Assembly (NCBI RefSeq): GCF_016808095.1
Contig: NC_068972.1
Coordinates: 6,442,001-6,506,000, forward strand
Direction of reading: 5' to 3'
Length of the DNA: 64,000 bases
Origin: Vigna angularis
Taxonomy: Eukaryota; Streptophyta; Magnoliopsida; Fabales; Fabaceae
The notes beneath the pieces were generated by a model that was not told where the DNA came from, searched no databases, and was given only the letters and a program-made list of their open reading frames with translations. The stretch's first letter is position 1. Each line of letters begins with the position of its first letter. The translations under genes and the position numbers were made by a program. This document shows positions 9,701-23,072 of this stretch, one piece after another.

Positions 9701-11228
9701 TTTCTATATTTGTTATTTTTATTTTATTCATTTTTTCTTTTTAAATTAAGTAATTTTGTCTCAAGATCAAATTTAATTTTTATGAAAATTTTATATTAAA
9801 TTTTTTATTAAAATTAACATTTTCATTAGTATATTCCAAAATATAGTTAGAATTAATTTAAAATATGATAAAAATAAACTAAAATAATAGAAAATTTAAA
9901 ATGACAAAAATAATGGAGTGATAATATAACTAAATTTTAAAAAATAAATCGCGGTTAAACTTTTTTTAATATACACATTCAAATTTAAGAAATAGAACAA
10001 ATTCAACTTAAAAACAAAACTGTAATAAGTGAAACACAATGCTTCACTTTTTTTTTCTTCCAAACTTCACACATAAGTTGGATGAACATTTAAAAATAAA
10101 AGATAAATTTAATATTCTCACTTGATTTTAAATATTTATTAAATTATTTTTAAATTAATTCTAACTATATTCTTATAATATAATTTTTAGAATTGATTTA
10201 AAAATAATTCCATAAATATTAGTTAATAAAAATGTGAATTTTAACAATAATATCAATATAACATTTATATAAAAATCAAACTTAGTATTAATTCAAAAAG
10301 AAGAGTAAAATTGTTTAAAAAAATTAAAATGAAATTGAATAAAAATAATAAATATAGAAACTGAATTGTGTATAAAGTATGATATCGACAATTACATTAT
10401 CACATGATATTACCTTACCACGTAAACAATTTTTTTAAAATAATAAAAATATAAAAAACTATAAAAGTAACAAAAAATAGGAATGGATAAGTGACATATA
10501 TTATTGTCACTTTGTTAACTATTCATTATAAAAAATTACTTAATTGAACAACATTAAAAAAGATTAAGACTTGATTAAAAAAAATCAAGACCATATTAAA
10601 AACTGAACAAAAGTGATGTTTAAGCTTTGATTTTACATGCATTACACGTTTTTTTTTTCTTTTTTTATATCATATATCATATAAAGTTATTATATTTATT
10701 TTCCCTCTCAGTGCATATTAGGTGTTGTAAACCTTTTTGGTTATTAATATTTTTTTAAAAGAATACCGTGTTATGAAATGCTGTAATGAAAAATGTTCAC
10801 ATATTACTGTTCAACGGACTGGTATGAAAATTATTATTCATGATAAAATAAAGACTCAAAAGGACTGACTTTAAATATTAAAATGACATTTTTTATAATT
10901 CGAAGGATTGATGAGCTAACATATTTCATGTTTGAAGAAAAAAAGAAAAAAAAAAGCTGTGGCAAGAACTTTGTTTTTCAGTTTTTATCTCAATTCCAAT
11001 GTGGTCCAGTCTTAGAGGTCCAGCCGAAAAATGTTCAAAAACAAAAAATGCGACCAATACATATGCGTTTGACACGAAAACGAAAGTTGGACCGAAACGG
11101 GAACAAAATATTCAAATATAATGAAAGGGTCAAAATGTTCAAAGTGTCTCAAAGGATAGTAATCACAAATGTCCTACTCTACTCGTTTAAGAAGTCAACC
11201 CACGAATTCTACTACTCAATGAGCCTCC
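6760..11228. other. AT-rich intergenic region, no gene recognised
   Basis: I see no coding exons or intact mobile element here. There is a short (AT)n at 8025-8044 and a GT-rich patch at 9326-9378. The open frame at 10883-11233 lacks any recognisable domain, is lysine-rich by composition and overlaps the P450 promoter, so it is not called. Diverged transposon remains may be present but cannot be named by eye. Confidence 0.6.
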
Positions 11229-11236
11229 TATAAATA
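11229..11236 (+). promoter_or_regulatory. TATA box of the P450 gene
   Basis: TATAAATA about 110 bp upstream of the P450 start codon, giving a leader of roughly 80 nt. It is the only good core promoter motif in the region. Confidence 0.65.
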
Positions 11237-11345
11237 CGAACAACACAACCAAACACTACATTGAACCAGATAGATCTGATACACAGAAATAAGAGATATA
11301 GTGCTACAAAATACAGAAATACATACAAGAGAGAGATAGGAAGAG

Positions 11346-13727
11346 ATGGAGTCTCTAGGGCTAGCTGGGGTTCTTGTTGCCTTCTCGGCTGCACTTTGCC
11401 TCTTCTTGCTCTTCATACTAACTTTTTCTTGGTGGGTTTTCCCTAACCAAACACTTAAGAAGCTTAAGAAATGTGGGTTGGGAGGTCCAATCCCAAGTTT
11501 TCCTCTTGGAAACATTAAAGAGATGAAAACAAAGAATAACATTCAATCTTCAGTTGCATCCTCAAATCTCACTCATGATATACACTCTAACGTTTTCCCC
11601 TACTTTTCTAGCTGGCAGAAATCACATGGTAAGCCTACTGTGTCAATATCATTGCAATTTTTTTTGTTTAATTCTTTTGTTTTCCCGCAAACACCCCTCT
11701 TAGGTTTTGTTTGTGTAGGTAAAGTTTTTGTGTACTGGTTGGGCACGGAGCCATTCCTGTACGTTGCAGAGCCAGAGTTCTTGAAGAAAATGTCGACAGT
11801 GGTGGTGGCCAAGCGATGGGGAAAACCAAGTGTGTTTAGAACTGACAGAGACCCCATGTTTGGGAGTGGTTTGGTCATGGTTGAGGGCAACGAATGGGTT
11901 CGTCACAGGCACATTGTTGCCCCTGCCTTCAATCCCATTAACTTGAAGGTACCGTAAAATTTCGAGACTACTCATTCAATTCTACTCAATGTTCAGTTTT
12001 TCTCTTTTGCTAGATACAGTTAATATGTTTTTCACGTTTGAAACATAAAATATAACCATGTAGGGATACATTATCCTACAGGAAACTACTCCGAAATCAA
12101 TGACTGTTGTTCAATCAATATTCTATTGTTCCTTTGACGTCAAACGTTTGATGTCTGCTTTGGAAAAAAAGCATATATTCTGACTCGTTGTTGCATTTTA
12201 TCCACAGGACATGGCGAACATGATGGTTGATTCCACGAATCAAATGATAGACAGATGGTTTACCCGAATAAACTCTGGGAACCCCGAAATCGACGTGGAG
12301 AGAGAGATTATAGCAACGGCTGGAGAGATCATAGCAAGAACAAGTTTTGGCATGAAAGATGACAATGCAAGAGATGTTTTTGACAAACTAAGAGCCTTGC
12401 AAATGACCCTTTTTAAGACCAATCGATACGTAGGTGTTCCCTTTGGGAAGTATTTCAACGTAAAGAAAACATTAGAGGCGAAGAAACTCGGGAAAGAAAT
12501 CGACGAACTCTTGTTGTCGATCATAGAATCTCGGAAGAAGTCGGGGACGAAAAATGGTCAGCAAGATCTGTTAGGTCTGTTGCTGCAAGAAAATCACGAG
12601 GTGGATGGAAGGTCGGGTAAGACGTTAACATCGCGAGAAGTTGTTGACGAATGCAAGACCTTCTTCTTCGGAGGGCATGAAACCACAGCACTTGCCATCA
12701 CGTGGACCTTGCTGCTTCTAGCCATGCACCCAGATTGGCAAAACCAGTTGAGAGATGAGATACGAGAGGTGGTGGGGAACTCTGAAGAACTTGATATTTC
12801 TATGCTCTCTGGTTTAAAAAAGGTAAATTAATTGCTGACATACATATAAATTTTGTCTTGTATTATAAAAAAAAAAAATAGTTTCCATTTATTATTTATT
12901 GTTTGAATAATTGGGATGCAGGTATCATGTGTACCTCCTTATCCATCCCTGGGTCATAATCGCACTATTAACTCGTGAGAATTTAGATGCCACAAAACAC
13001 GACTTAGCTTCACACACACAACAAAGTGTCACTTTCTTTATAACTTTATTTGGTTTATAGAGTGAAGTGGAAGCCTTTCCAATTCTGACGTGGTTTGTCT
13101 TTATAATTGGCACTTGATTACAACATTGACTTTACATATACGTAGGGTCTCTTTCCTTTTCATATTTAATATATAAGCAATTAATTAAATTCAGCACGTG
13201 GTCATTAGAGAATGAACAGAATATCTATGTTGACGCAACACGTGTTTTGATTTTACAAGGATGACTTTTCTGATGAATTAATTGAAAAATGTTGCATGCA
13301 GATGAAATGGGTTATGAATGAAGTTCTAAGACTGTACCCACCAGCACCAAACGTGCAGAGGCAAGCAAGAGAAGACATAAAAGTGGATGATGTAACGGTG
13401 GCTGATGGAACGAACATGTGGATAGATGTGGTGGCCATGCACCATGACCCTGAACTATGGGGAGAGGATGCGAATGAGTTCAGGCCAGAGAGGTTCATGA
13501 ATGATGTGAATGGTGGATGCAAGCACAAGATGGGTTATTTGCCTTTTGGGTTTGGAGGGAGAATGTGTGTTGGTAGAAATCTTACCTTTATGGAGTACAA
13601 GATCGTTTTAACCCTTCTTCTCTCTAGGTTCACTTTCAAGACTTCACCTGCTTACAATCACTCACCATCTATTATGCTCTCCCTAAGGCCTAGCTATGGT
13701 CTTCCACTCATTGTTCATCCACTTTAA
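11346..13727 (+). CDS. CYP715A: Cytochrome P450, CYP72 clan, CYP715A-like
   Basis: A membrane-bound monooxygenase of the endoplasmic reticulum that uses NADPH-P450 reductase. Exons 11346-11628, 11719-11948, 12208-12822 and 13302-13727 join in phase to 517 aa, the usual length. All introns are GT-AG. A hydrophobic anchor spans residues 5-31. Signatures: I-helix GGHETT (326-331), K-helix ExxR (E383, R386), PERF (438-441), and haem loop PFGFGGRMCVG with ligand Cys465. The N-terminal body (GKVFVYWLGTEPFLY, GSGLVMVEGNEWVRHRH) points to CYP715A rather than CYP735A, CYP714 or CYP709; this is family recall, not a search. Substrate is unknown; CYP72-clan members often act on hormones. Intron 1 is 90 nt and open in frame, so retention would add 30 residues. 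The gene looks intact. Confidence 0.9.
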
Positions 13728-16431
13728 ATATTTCAACTCATTTTACATATTTTAACCCAATTCTACCATCATTGTTTCCAGGAATCTGGATTAATTCCCT
13801 CACCACCGCCCAGCTATGCTTCCTATCATCCATCTAAGTGTATTCACGATTTTTATTTTACAACCTCAAATATCTCTCATAAGATCTCTATACTGTTGCT
13901 CCTTTGCACTCCTCATTTCTCTATCAATATATATTTGTATGCATGGAATCTAGCTCATTAGATATACATCCCTAGCTACGTTTATCCAGCACGTGCTCAA
14001 ACTTGTTTTTAAATTCTTCCAGTCATTGTAAGCACTTCCGATGTAACATGAATGTTTTTAAAAAGAATCATATTTGTATTAGTGGGAGAATTCAACTTCT
14101 CATATCTTTTAATCTTATTTCTAACTTATTCATTATAGTAACTTTCTAGATGATGAGTTTAACTCACTCTCTCTCTCTCTCACTTTCTAACTTTACCAAT
14201 AAACCAAACTTTATAACCTTTTATAAATCCGTAATATATGATAAATCTGTTTTTAATATTAATTTATATATTGATAATAAATTAATGTAAATTATGAAAA
14301 GCTTAAATATACTTTTGATTTGATTAAAAATATCAAAGTTTATATCTCACACGACAAAAATTATAATGAATAGTTAAATATATGAATTTCTGGTTCCTAA
14401 TTGGTACGGATGATGTTTCACTTTCAAGCTAATGATTGGAGTAATAGTACTCAATTGAACCGGTGGATTCGGTCCTATATTAATAATCACGTTCACCATA
14501 AAATAAATTTCATATTTTGATAATTATCCATGTAGCATTGGTTCAGAACTGCGACCTGTCTTACAAAAGTGAATATTTGCATTATAGTTTGTAAAATAAT
14601 TTTAAAATGTGCATATAAAAATTAATGTGTAAAAAATTTAATGTCAAGCATTTAACCTTAAAATAATTTTAAAACTATTAAATTAAGAAATACTGAGGAA
14701 ATTTTTGAGTAATTTCATCATTTCCCGTCCGTCACTTTCTATATTATAGTTGATACCAAATGCCAAACTTTTACGCTTACGGCATCAAAAGTTATATAAA
14801 GTATAAAATTAATCAAATAAACTATTACTTAATGTTCTTGTAACGTCCAAAATAAAAGGTTAGTTGTTGATTCATTACACTGAAGTAATTACTATTTAAA
14901 ATGTAAATGTATATTATAGGATAATAAACTGACAAATGTCCAATTTGTAGAAAATTTTCCATACAGGGTTAATCTTGCAATAGGTTTAATGAATCTATTA
15001 AAAAGAACAATTTCTTTAATATATTTGTTAATGTACTGTACTTATATTTTTTCGGGTACCCGTGTCAATAATTCATACATAATTATGAATTTGTGTTTGA
15101 TGATTTGTTAATCATGATTAATAATTTAAAAATGAACTAAATAAACATTATTTATGTTACAAAAATATTACAATTAAGAAGCATTAGTCACCATTCAGCT
15201 ATTGTTAGTTCTTCTGAGAAAAAAAAGTTTCATATTATAATTTTATGGTATACAAAAAATTGATTAGTTTTTTTATATTATATTTTAAATTAGAATAATA
15301 ATAATTATAACGACAATCATTAAAGTAATAAATAATGAAAAATCACTAAAAATATTATATTGGAATTTTTTCATAATGATTTCACATAACATAATGTGAT
15401 GAAATAACTCAATATTTTTAAATAAATTCAACCGATAGGAACAAATAAAAATAAATATAAAAATAAATGTAATGAGTAGTAAAGTTTAAATATTAAACTA
15501 TTTTATTGACACTTATTATTGCATAATTGGTATTGAAAGCGCTTACGAATAGTTTGTAAATATTCATGAAATTTATCAATTATAACATTTTATTCAATAA
15601 ACAATAAAAAAGTTAGATTTGAGAAAGAGATAAATAACAAATAAATATTTTACAAGTAGAATAACATTTACACCTGATATAAGTTGAATTATACACCTGA
15701 TATATGTTGAATGTTATAGGTTCTTTTTTTTTTAAGATTTTCAAAAACAAATTTACAACACTTTTCTAAGTATAGTATTGTTTACATTTTCCTTTTTATC
15801 CCAGATAATTGTTTTCAATTTTTTAATTTTCATTCTATAAATAACACCATGTAGTTGTGAAAGGTACCATCTAACTTTCGAAAGAGATTGATCTCGACTC
15901 TCGTGATAAAACGTAGATATTTTGTAAATTGTGTTTTGTAAAATTTTAAAAGCAATTTATAAGTTAAAAAGAACCAAATTTATTATTAGAACAAATATTA
16001 TGATCATTATTTTTTAATATAATCATATTGACAAAAATAACATTTTTATCCAAACCATTAAGTTATAACCTTGTTCTAAGACTATTTACTTAATCAATAT
16101 TTTTTAAGAACATAATTGATACACCATAGAAGAAAATAAAAATAAAAATTACTAATAATGTATAAAACAAACTATTAGCTAGATATGAAAATACAAATTT
16201 ATTTAATTATTTAAAATCTAACTTTTTAATATGCTGAAATTTTAAAAAATGTTACTAGTAAGTGTTTCTAAAAAAATTTCTATCATTACTTTAAAATATA
16301 TTAATAAAAATTATAATAAATAATCTCAATATATTGATTATATAACTTGTCAGGGAATTTCAATTAAGAAAATTGAGTAAGATATATATCGAAAATGTAT
16401 TAAAATATAAATAGATAAATATACATATATG

Positions 16432-16433
<2 letters not shown>
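13728..16433. other. AT-rich intergenic region after P450
   Basis: P450 3' flank and AT-rich DNA, with a short CT run at 14168-14190. No exon, RNA gene or element boundary was recognised. Confidence 0.6.

Positions 16434-16478
<45 letters not shown>
16434..16478. repeat. (TA)n microsatellite
   Basis: About 22 TA units. Confidence 0.98.
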
Positions 16479-16482
<4 letters not shown>

Positions 16483-17728
16483 AAAATAAATTGTATAAAG
16501 AATAAACAAAATCTAAATTATATAATTTTATATAAAAAATGAAAATCAAGGAATAAATTTGATGAAGTGATTGGACAACTTAACCAGCAAAGCAATGAAT
16601 GCATGAGTAGGATCGATCATCATTACAAACTCATACCAACCTCGTATCAAACATCCAATGCTATATATTGTGAAAGCCATTAAAATCCACTCAATTAAAA
16701 TCCACTCAAGGTGGATTTCACGTGTCAAGAAGAAAGCCCGACAAATCAGAGGGTGGAAGACAGGTGTGAGTAGCTGAGTGGACGTTCGATTTTGACGTTG
16801 GAAGAAAAACTCTAAGTTTTAAAGTTTCACGCCACTCTCTGCATGCACCCTTCTTCTCCAGATTCTGAAAAATTTCATTCTCTCCTCCTTCTCTCTAAAA
16901 AGCTCTTACTTCTCTATAAGAAATTCTCACCTTTTATTCCTCCGATCACCATTCAGGCACCGTTTCTACTCCTCCGGTGTCAAGAGCTTCAGTTTGAGCC
17001 GATCGGTTTTGGGTTCTGGACTAGTAAGTTCTTCTTTTCACTTAGTCCTGCGTTTTCTTTTACATGCAAACCAAGTTCTGGTTTCATGTGTTGATCGCTC
17101 CTCTAAAATGAGAGGTTCTGATAGTGTTTTGGTTTTACTTGGTTTAGTTGGAAAAATTGTCGAGCGTTGAGGTAGAAGGACTTGTAGTGGTGAAACTGTA
17201 CTCTGTCTCTATGAACGTTCGGTCACGCTTAGAGGTAAGGGGAACTTATATAATTTAATTGTATGTTTGTTTTTACGTTCGTTGCTAATGAATGCATGTT
17301 TGTTGAGTGGCTGAATGTATATGAAGTATGATTGTTGATATGTTTTGACTATATGAAATATGATTATTTACTATGATATGGATGTTTGACTTTATGAAAA
17401 TGGATGTTGAAAGATGAATTGATATAAAGAATTCTAGTATGAAATTTCCCTATGAAAGTGTACGTTCGTCACTGAACGGTCCTTCACTGTTCGATTTTTC
17501 TAGTGAACTTGGTTGGAATTGGATTCTTTCATTTGGGAAGAATCCTAGTTGAGGACGAGCGTCTTCGTTTTGTAATACGGTGCATGAGCGTTCGGCCAAA
17601 CGTAGTTGTTCCTTGGTATTCAGTTATAAACTTAAGTATATACAAGTATTTGTATATTTTCGTTTGTTCTTAAACACTACTCAAAATGGTATCTTATTAT
17701 ATTTATCAAGCCTTTCTCTTATAAGTTT

Positions 17729-17823
17729 AGTAGTGCTCGGTCTTACACCAAACGCTCGTACTGAGTAGTGCTCGGTATTCCACCAAGCGCTCGTGCTGAG
17801 TAAGTGCTCGGTCTTACACCAGG
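17729..17823 (+). repeat. Short tandem repeat, about 36-bp period
   Basis: GTGCTCGGTCTTACACCAA-type units followed by CGCTCGT(A/G)CTGAGTA, two full copies and one partial, inside the LTR-like block. Confidence 0.8.
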
Positions 17824-17842
17824 TACTCATTCTCCTTTCTGA

Positions 17843-17845
<3 letters not shown>

Positions 17846-17897
<52 letters not shown>

Positions 17898-17965
17898 ATA
17901 TGTATATATGTATATATATATATATGTATATGTATATGTATATATATATATATGTATATATATAC
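17846..17965. repeat. (TA)n/(TATG)n compound microsatellite
   Basis: TA units interspersed with regularly spaced G residues (TATATG), about 120 bp. Confidence 0.97.
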
Positions 17966-18001
17966 ATAAGAACGTTCGTTCAAACTCAATAGGGTTCGCC
18001 A

Positions 18002-18189
18002 TTTTCGGTGCTCGGTCTTCGACTGACATTCTGATTGTTCTTGATGTTTAACTCATTCAAAAGCTATGTATATTTATTGACGTTCGGTTTAGTTCGTCCT
18101 TTTCGGTGCTCGGTCTTCGACTGACATTCTGATTGTTCTTGATGTTTAACTCATTCAAAAGCTAAGTATATTTATTGACGTTCGGTTTA
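18002..18189 (+). repeat. 98-bp tandem duplication
   Basis: The unit beginning TTTTCGGTGCTCGGTCTTCG at 18002 repeats from 18100 with about one mismatch (AAGCTATG versus AAGCTAAG) before the copies end near CGTTCGGTTTA. The near-identity implies a recent slip or unequal exchange. Confidence 0.92.
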
Positions 18190-19447
18190 TTCACCTGATT
18201 CAATTCTTTACCTGTATTTGAGGTTTTCACGGTGTTTGTCTTAAATTGGTTTCAGCCTAGAGTCTTAGTATTCGGCCTAGGCCTATTAGCGTTCGGTCTA
18301 ACTCGGGAGTTAGTTCATTCAATTGGCTCACCTAGTAAATAAACGTTTGATTCCTAATCGTTCTTGAGAACTATTATGTTAATTACTCCCTTTCTTAAAA
18401 CCAATGATTCCATCTCTCGGTTTTGATCCGTTCGATCTTGTTCAGAGTCGAAGTTAACGTTCGACATTTGGTATCTTGAGAGATGTTTATTCCAAATTGA
18501 TCTCATTGAGGTCTTGTTAATGAAAGATGATGAAATATGATATAAACGAAATGAATTGGATTATGAACGAGCGTTCCGTGGAGGAATAACTCATGAATGA
18601 ATATTGGAATTGTTAAAGTATGAATGTGGGCATGCTAAGCTGGCGGTTCATCCTGATATTCCATGATTACTCGTTCTCACTTAGAGAAGGGTAAATCATG
18701 CGTGAGAATGGCAGGAGGTCCTAGTTCTTATGGTTAATTTGGACAGGTAGGACTAACCTCAGGTGGCAGCTGTTGAGGGTATCCCAGTTACTACATCACC
18801 CGGGTGCACGGACGTCGTAGCTACACAGAGTTCATACAGTCCGGACAGTCAGAGTCTAGTCTTAGGCTTTGCATGTATAAGTGAATGAGGTTTATTTTGA
18901 ATTGTGTGAAATCTATGTTGATACTTGAATTGAATTACATAAGCTTACCTATGTTTCCTGTCTTGTCTGTTTTGTAAGTTCGTTTGTCTTTCTGTTGCAA
19001 TAATCATCCATGCGGATGTGAGCAGAAGGAGACGAGCTGCTGGAAGAAGTGTTGGAAGAAGAAAATTTAGTTGAGGTAGAAGTTAAGACCGAACAGTAGA
19101 ACCGTTCAGTCAGTGTATTAGTTTAGTTGTAAGATGATCGTTCGATCATCTTTTCCCTTTTCTTTGGTCTGACCGTCCGGTATAGACTTTTTATAAACCG
19201 TTCGGTCGGGGTTTGCTTATTTTGTACGGTTTTAACTTTCTTGTCTTTCTGTAAGGCCGTTCGACCACAAGCGTACGTTCTTTATTTTGTAAAACTGATT
19301 TGTAATATTAATCGACGTGATTATTCTATTATATAGTTTTACACTGTATTTTGGGATGTTACATATCTGTTCAGTGCCCATTTTTTTGTTTTTTTGTAAA
19401 AAAGTAGAGGCTCTAAATAATGCCCTAAGAACCCATCACCCCGTCAC

Positions 19448-19452
<5 letters not shown>

Positions 19453-19517
<65 letters not shown>
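19453..19517. repeat. (TA)n microsatellite
   Basis: About 32 TA units, just right of the LTR-like block. Confidence 0.98.
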
Positions 19518-19520
<3 letters not shown>

Positions 19521-22500
19521 CCTGCTGATAAGAAAATAAAAATATTTATATTCTTAATATTTGAATTTAGAACCTTATGCTAAAAATAAGTTGCCTTCTC
19601 TACATTATCTGAAAAAAATATTGGTGCAAGTTAAATTAGGCCCGGAAATGTGCCTAGACTCCTAAAATTCATTCAATCCAATAATAATTAATTTAGTGCT
19701 AATGGAGTCATAAAAACTTTTTTAAAGGGTTGAAAATTCAAATAATTGAACATATAAAGCTAAATTATATATAATATTTAATATTTATATGTATATGTTA
19801 CATGTAAATATTGTAAAATGAATTAGAAAAAAAGTATTTAACAATAAGCAAAATAAAATCAAAATATAAAATTGTTAGAATTTTTTTAGTAGTATAGGTT
19901 AGGAGATTGATCACTTTTGAGATATGGATTATCCATATATGAGATATAGTACTATTTCTAATTTGTGTACAAACTTCATCTTACAAGTTGGTTTTGTAGA
20001 GTTGAGTTAGACTTAAAAGTCACCTCTTAATATATGATATAAGAATTATGAGTTACAACCTATCCATAACGATATTTATTGTTGGTTGAACTTATTGTTT
20101 CACTCGCTATGGACCGTATATTATCCATTAATGTCTAATCTCACGTTCGAGATATATATATCTTGACATGAAATATATGTTGGAAGTCCTACATCCATTA
20201 GAGATAATGTCACTTTAGAATACATAAGTGGTGCAAACTTCACCTTACAAGTTAGTTTTGTGAAATTAAATTAGATTTAAAATTCACTTTCATAAGAGTT
20301 AATTTGTGTTTTATTATATAACATTAAACGTTTTCATTTTCATTTAATATAAAATTTTCGACTTATACTTATATTAGTAACAAATATCGCATAAGCAATT
20401 AATAATTATGTTTCTTTTTAATTCCCTTTGATCCTTTGAACAATTTTGATTAGAGAGCTGGAACATGAAAGAAGTAAGAGATTATCTGCTGTGAAAGGTA
20501 GAGTTATTGTTTACGCAGCAGCTTATCACCTTATGCTTCACACTTGTTATTTTCATAGTTTCTAATAAACCGTGTGGTTGACTAAAGCCCATCCTTGTGG
20601 ACCTAATTTCAACTGTTTGAACAGAGACTATCTTCCCACAGTCACTTTTAGAATTAGCTTTGTTATCGTTCTGATTGGAGGTTTAAAAATTATTTTATAT
20701 TTAATTACAGCTTTTTTATTTTTCTTTTGAAGTTTTTTGACTTTGAAGTAGGATAGGTCGTTTTACGTCTTACTAATTTAATTAAACTATGAATTAAGAA
20801 AGAAATATTAGCAGCAAAGATTGAACTCATCATATTAAAGAGAAACTATGAATGATTTATTTAAAAAATAGCAAACACTTTATTAAAGAACAAACTCTGT
20901 CCCCCGTACACAGAAAAAGAAGAAAAAAAGAGTGCGCATAAAATAAAGAAGGAATCGTGAAAAATTTAAAACAAGATTCACGCATGCAATATAATGTTAG
21001 TGAAAAAGGTCACACAGAGTGTTCTGATATCCGTGTTGAAAGTTGATGATCATCTACATGTATTCTTAAGTGGAATGTTATCCAATCCACAAAAAATAAA
21101 ATGTTGTAAAAATTCAAATAATGAAATGTGTAAAATAATGTGTATATGCGTGGTGTGTGTGGGTGTGTTTTAGTCCTTGTCAACGAGTATTGATATAGAG
21201 AGTGAAAAATGAAGACAAAAGTATGGGAATGAACTAGAAGCCACGTTTTGATAGGCTAACGTTAAAGTGTGCAATAATTGTTACTGTATAGTTGTGAAGT
21301 GATTTCGTACATTCTGATACGCTTACGTCGTTTAGGGTTTGGTTTATTTTATTGTATCTTGGACTTCGATAAAACCTTTGAAAAAAACAAATGTCATTTT
21401 CAATAAAATGGACGTCCACTAGTTTTTTGTTTCGTATGAATGAAAAGAAAGGGATATTGGATACCTAGTTTGGCTAAGGAGCACTCAGATGTTGTTTTTG
21501 AGAGAAGGGTCATCAGATTCGCTTCACGTCGAGTTGTAGAATGGAAAAAAAAAAATAAACTTAGTCCTACTTTAGGTTTATAGGAGTGAAAACAAACACG
21601 TAGAGATAAGATAAAGAAAAATTTAGTGCATGCTTTCAGAATATAATCTTCCTTCTAGGTTTTAGGATGAGATTTTCTTGAGGTTTGCTGGGAATAAGTT
21701 CAAAAAATAATATATAAAAAAAACTTATATATTTATTATTTTCATATTTTTGATTGAATATAATATATTGATTTTTTTATATATAAAATGTTTATGACTC
21801 GTTGGGATGAGTGGTGAGATTGTGTCGTTGGAGGAAAAGATATAAAAGAAGAACAAAAGGATTTTTACTAACTCATGATTACTTCTAATATGGTTTTATG
21901 AAGATATTACATTAATTTTATTTGAAAGAACATATAAAATAATAATAGTCCTAAAATTTTTTATTTTTTTTAAAAAAAAGGTGTCTATATTAGTTGATAT
22001 AATTTATTAATAAAAGTTTATATTAACTAGACAATTGTATTATTTAGCTTAAAGATATTGTACGATAACAAACAAAAACAAACCTATAATGATAGGATTA
22101 AAATTAATTGGCATTAACATTAATTAAACGGTAAAAATATATAAAATACATATTGACTAAATATAATTTATGTTAATGTGATAAAAAAATTGAAAATATT
22201 TATATTTACAAAATTCTAAGTTGGAAAGGGTCTCCATTTTTCCACTAAGAAATATGATGATAGTAGAGAAAGAAAACAAAATATAAAAGACAATGTATGT
22301 CTTTCAATATAATTCGTGGTGACAAATTCAGTTAAATATTTTGTAGTAGCTAATGTCAACATTTTTCTAAATGCATATTTTCATATATAAACATTTTTAG
22401 TTAAAAAAAATATTGGTTGAAAAAATGAAAATAAAATATTTTTTAAAATATAAATGATTTAAAAATATTATTCATTAATTTTCAATAATAATTACAAAAA

Positions 22501-22774
22501 AGAAAAGTCCAACAAATAGAATTATTTAGAAAAATAAATAAATATAAGGGCAAATTGATAATTTACCAAATCATTCCTACGAATCAATTATTCTATTCTC
22601 ATTTCACACTTTATTTCCTCTTTCTAAACTTTCACTACAAATCATCACAAATCACATAAAACAAATATACACAATGATTACTAATTATCTCAAATCAATC
22701 ATCACAAATATTTACAAATAGTAAATAACCCATACCAAACAATGACTAAGTTTTAGGTTTTCTTTTGTAGGCTT
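19518..22774. other. Gene-free AT-rich region with short LTR fragments
   Basis: No coding exon was recognised. Two diverged copies of a repeat containing (G/A)CAAACTTCA(C/T)CTTACAAGTT lie near 19905-20030 and 20178-20305; the second begins TGTTGGAAGTC. The same family recurs at 60267. Confidence 0.55.
20178..20305 (+). repeat. TGTTGGAAGTC-type short LTR/TRIM fragment
   Basis: Starts TGTTGGAAGTCCTACATC, contains AAACTTCACCTTACAAGTT, and fades near 20305. It is a diverged relative of the copy at 60267. I infer an LTR from the TGTTGG start; no partner or target duplication was found. Confidence 0.55.
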
Positions 22775-22777
22775 TTA

Positions 22778-23069
22778 GGCCTTGTTCTTTTGAGTGGATT
22801 TGAGGGAGTGGATTTGAGAAGATTTGAGAGGATTTGAAAATAAATTTTTTTTGTCGTTTATTTGAGTGAATTTGGAGTCAAATGAGAGTGAATTTGGAAA
22901 TAAAATTTGTGAGAATTAGTATAGAATTGTATTGACGTGACAAATTAAAAAAATTTATTTCCAAATTCACTCTCATTTACCTCTAAATTCACTCAAATAA
23001 ACGACAAAAAAATTTATCTTCAAATTCTCTCAAATTCACTTCCTCAAATCCACTCAAAAGAACAAGGCC
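22778..23069. mobile_element. Tourist-like MITE (PIF/Harbinger), 292 bp
   Basis: The termini are GGCCTTGTTCTTTTGAGTGG and its exact reverse complement. The inverted arms extend about 120 bp with few mismatches, so the whole element can fold into a hairpin. Both sides carry TTA (22775-22777 and 23070-23072), the target duplication of PIF/Harbinger elements, whose termini commonly begin GGCCTTGTT. It has no coding capacity and would need a transposase in trans. Confidence 0.9.
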
Positions 23070-23072
23070 TTA

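Larger units (their letters stand above)
16669..19363 (+). repeat. LTR-like block, probable solo LTR of gypsy type
   Basis: The right end reads TTGGGATGTTACA (19351-19363), the same terminus as the minus-strand gypsy LTR at 4947. The interior shares the GCAGGAGGTCCT and GACTAACC blocks with that LTR. There is no open frame of note. A TG at 16669 preceded by TATAT pairs loosely with TATCT after 19363 (4 of 5), so the left end is only a suggestion. The sequence is GC-richer than its flanks and is studded with CGTTCGGT-like motifs. It contains a TA/TATG array and local tandem duplications. No primer site or pol sequence adjoins 19363, which supports a solo LTR. Confidence 0.6.

Noticed and set aside
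10883..11233. 116-codon frame upstream of the P450
   Set aside because: No domain, composition driven by A-runs, and it covers the P450 TATA box.
17580..17768. Small protein genes in the 16.7-19.4 kb block
   Set aside because: Frames are short, without domains, and sit in LTR-like sequence with tandem repeats.
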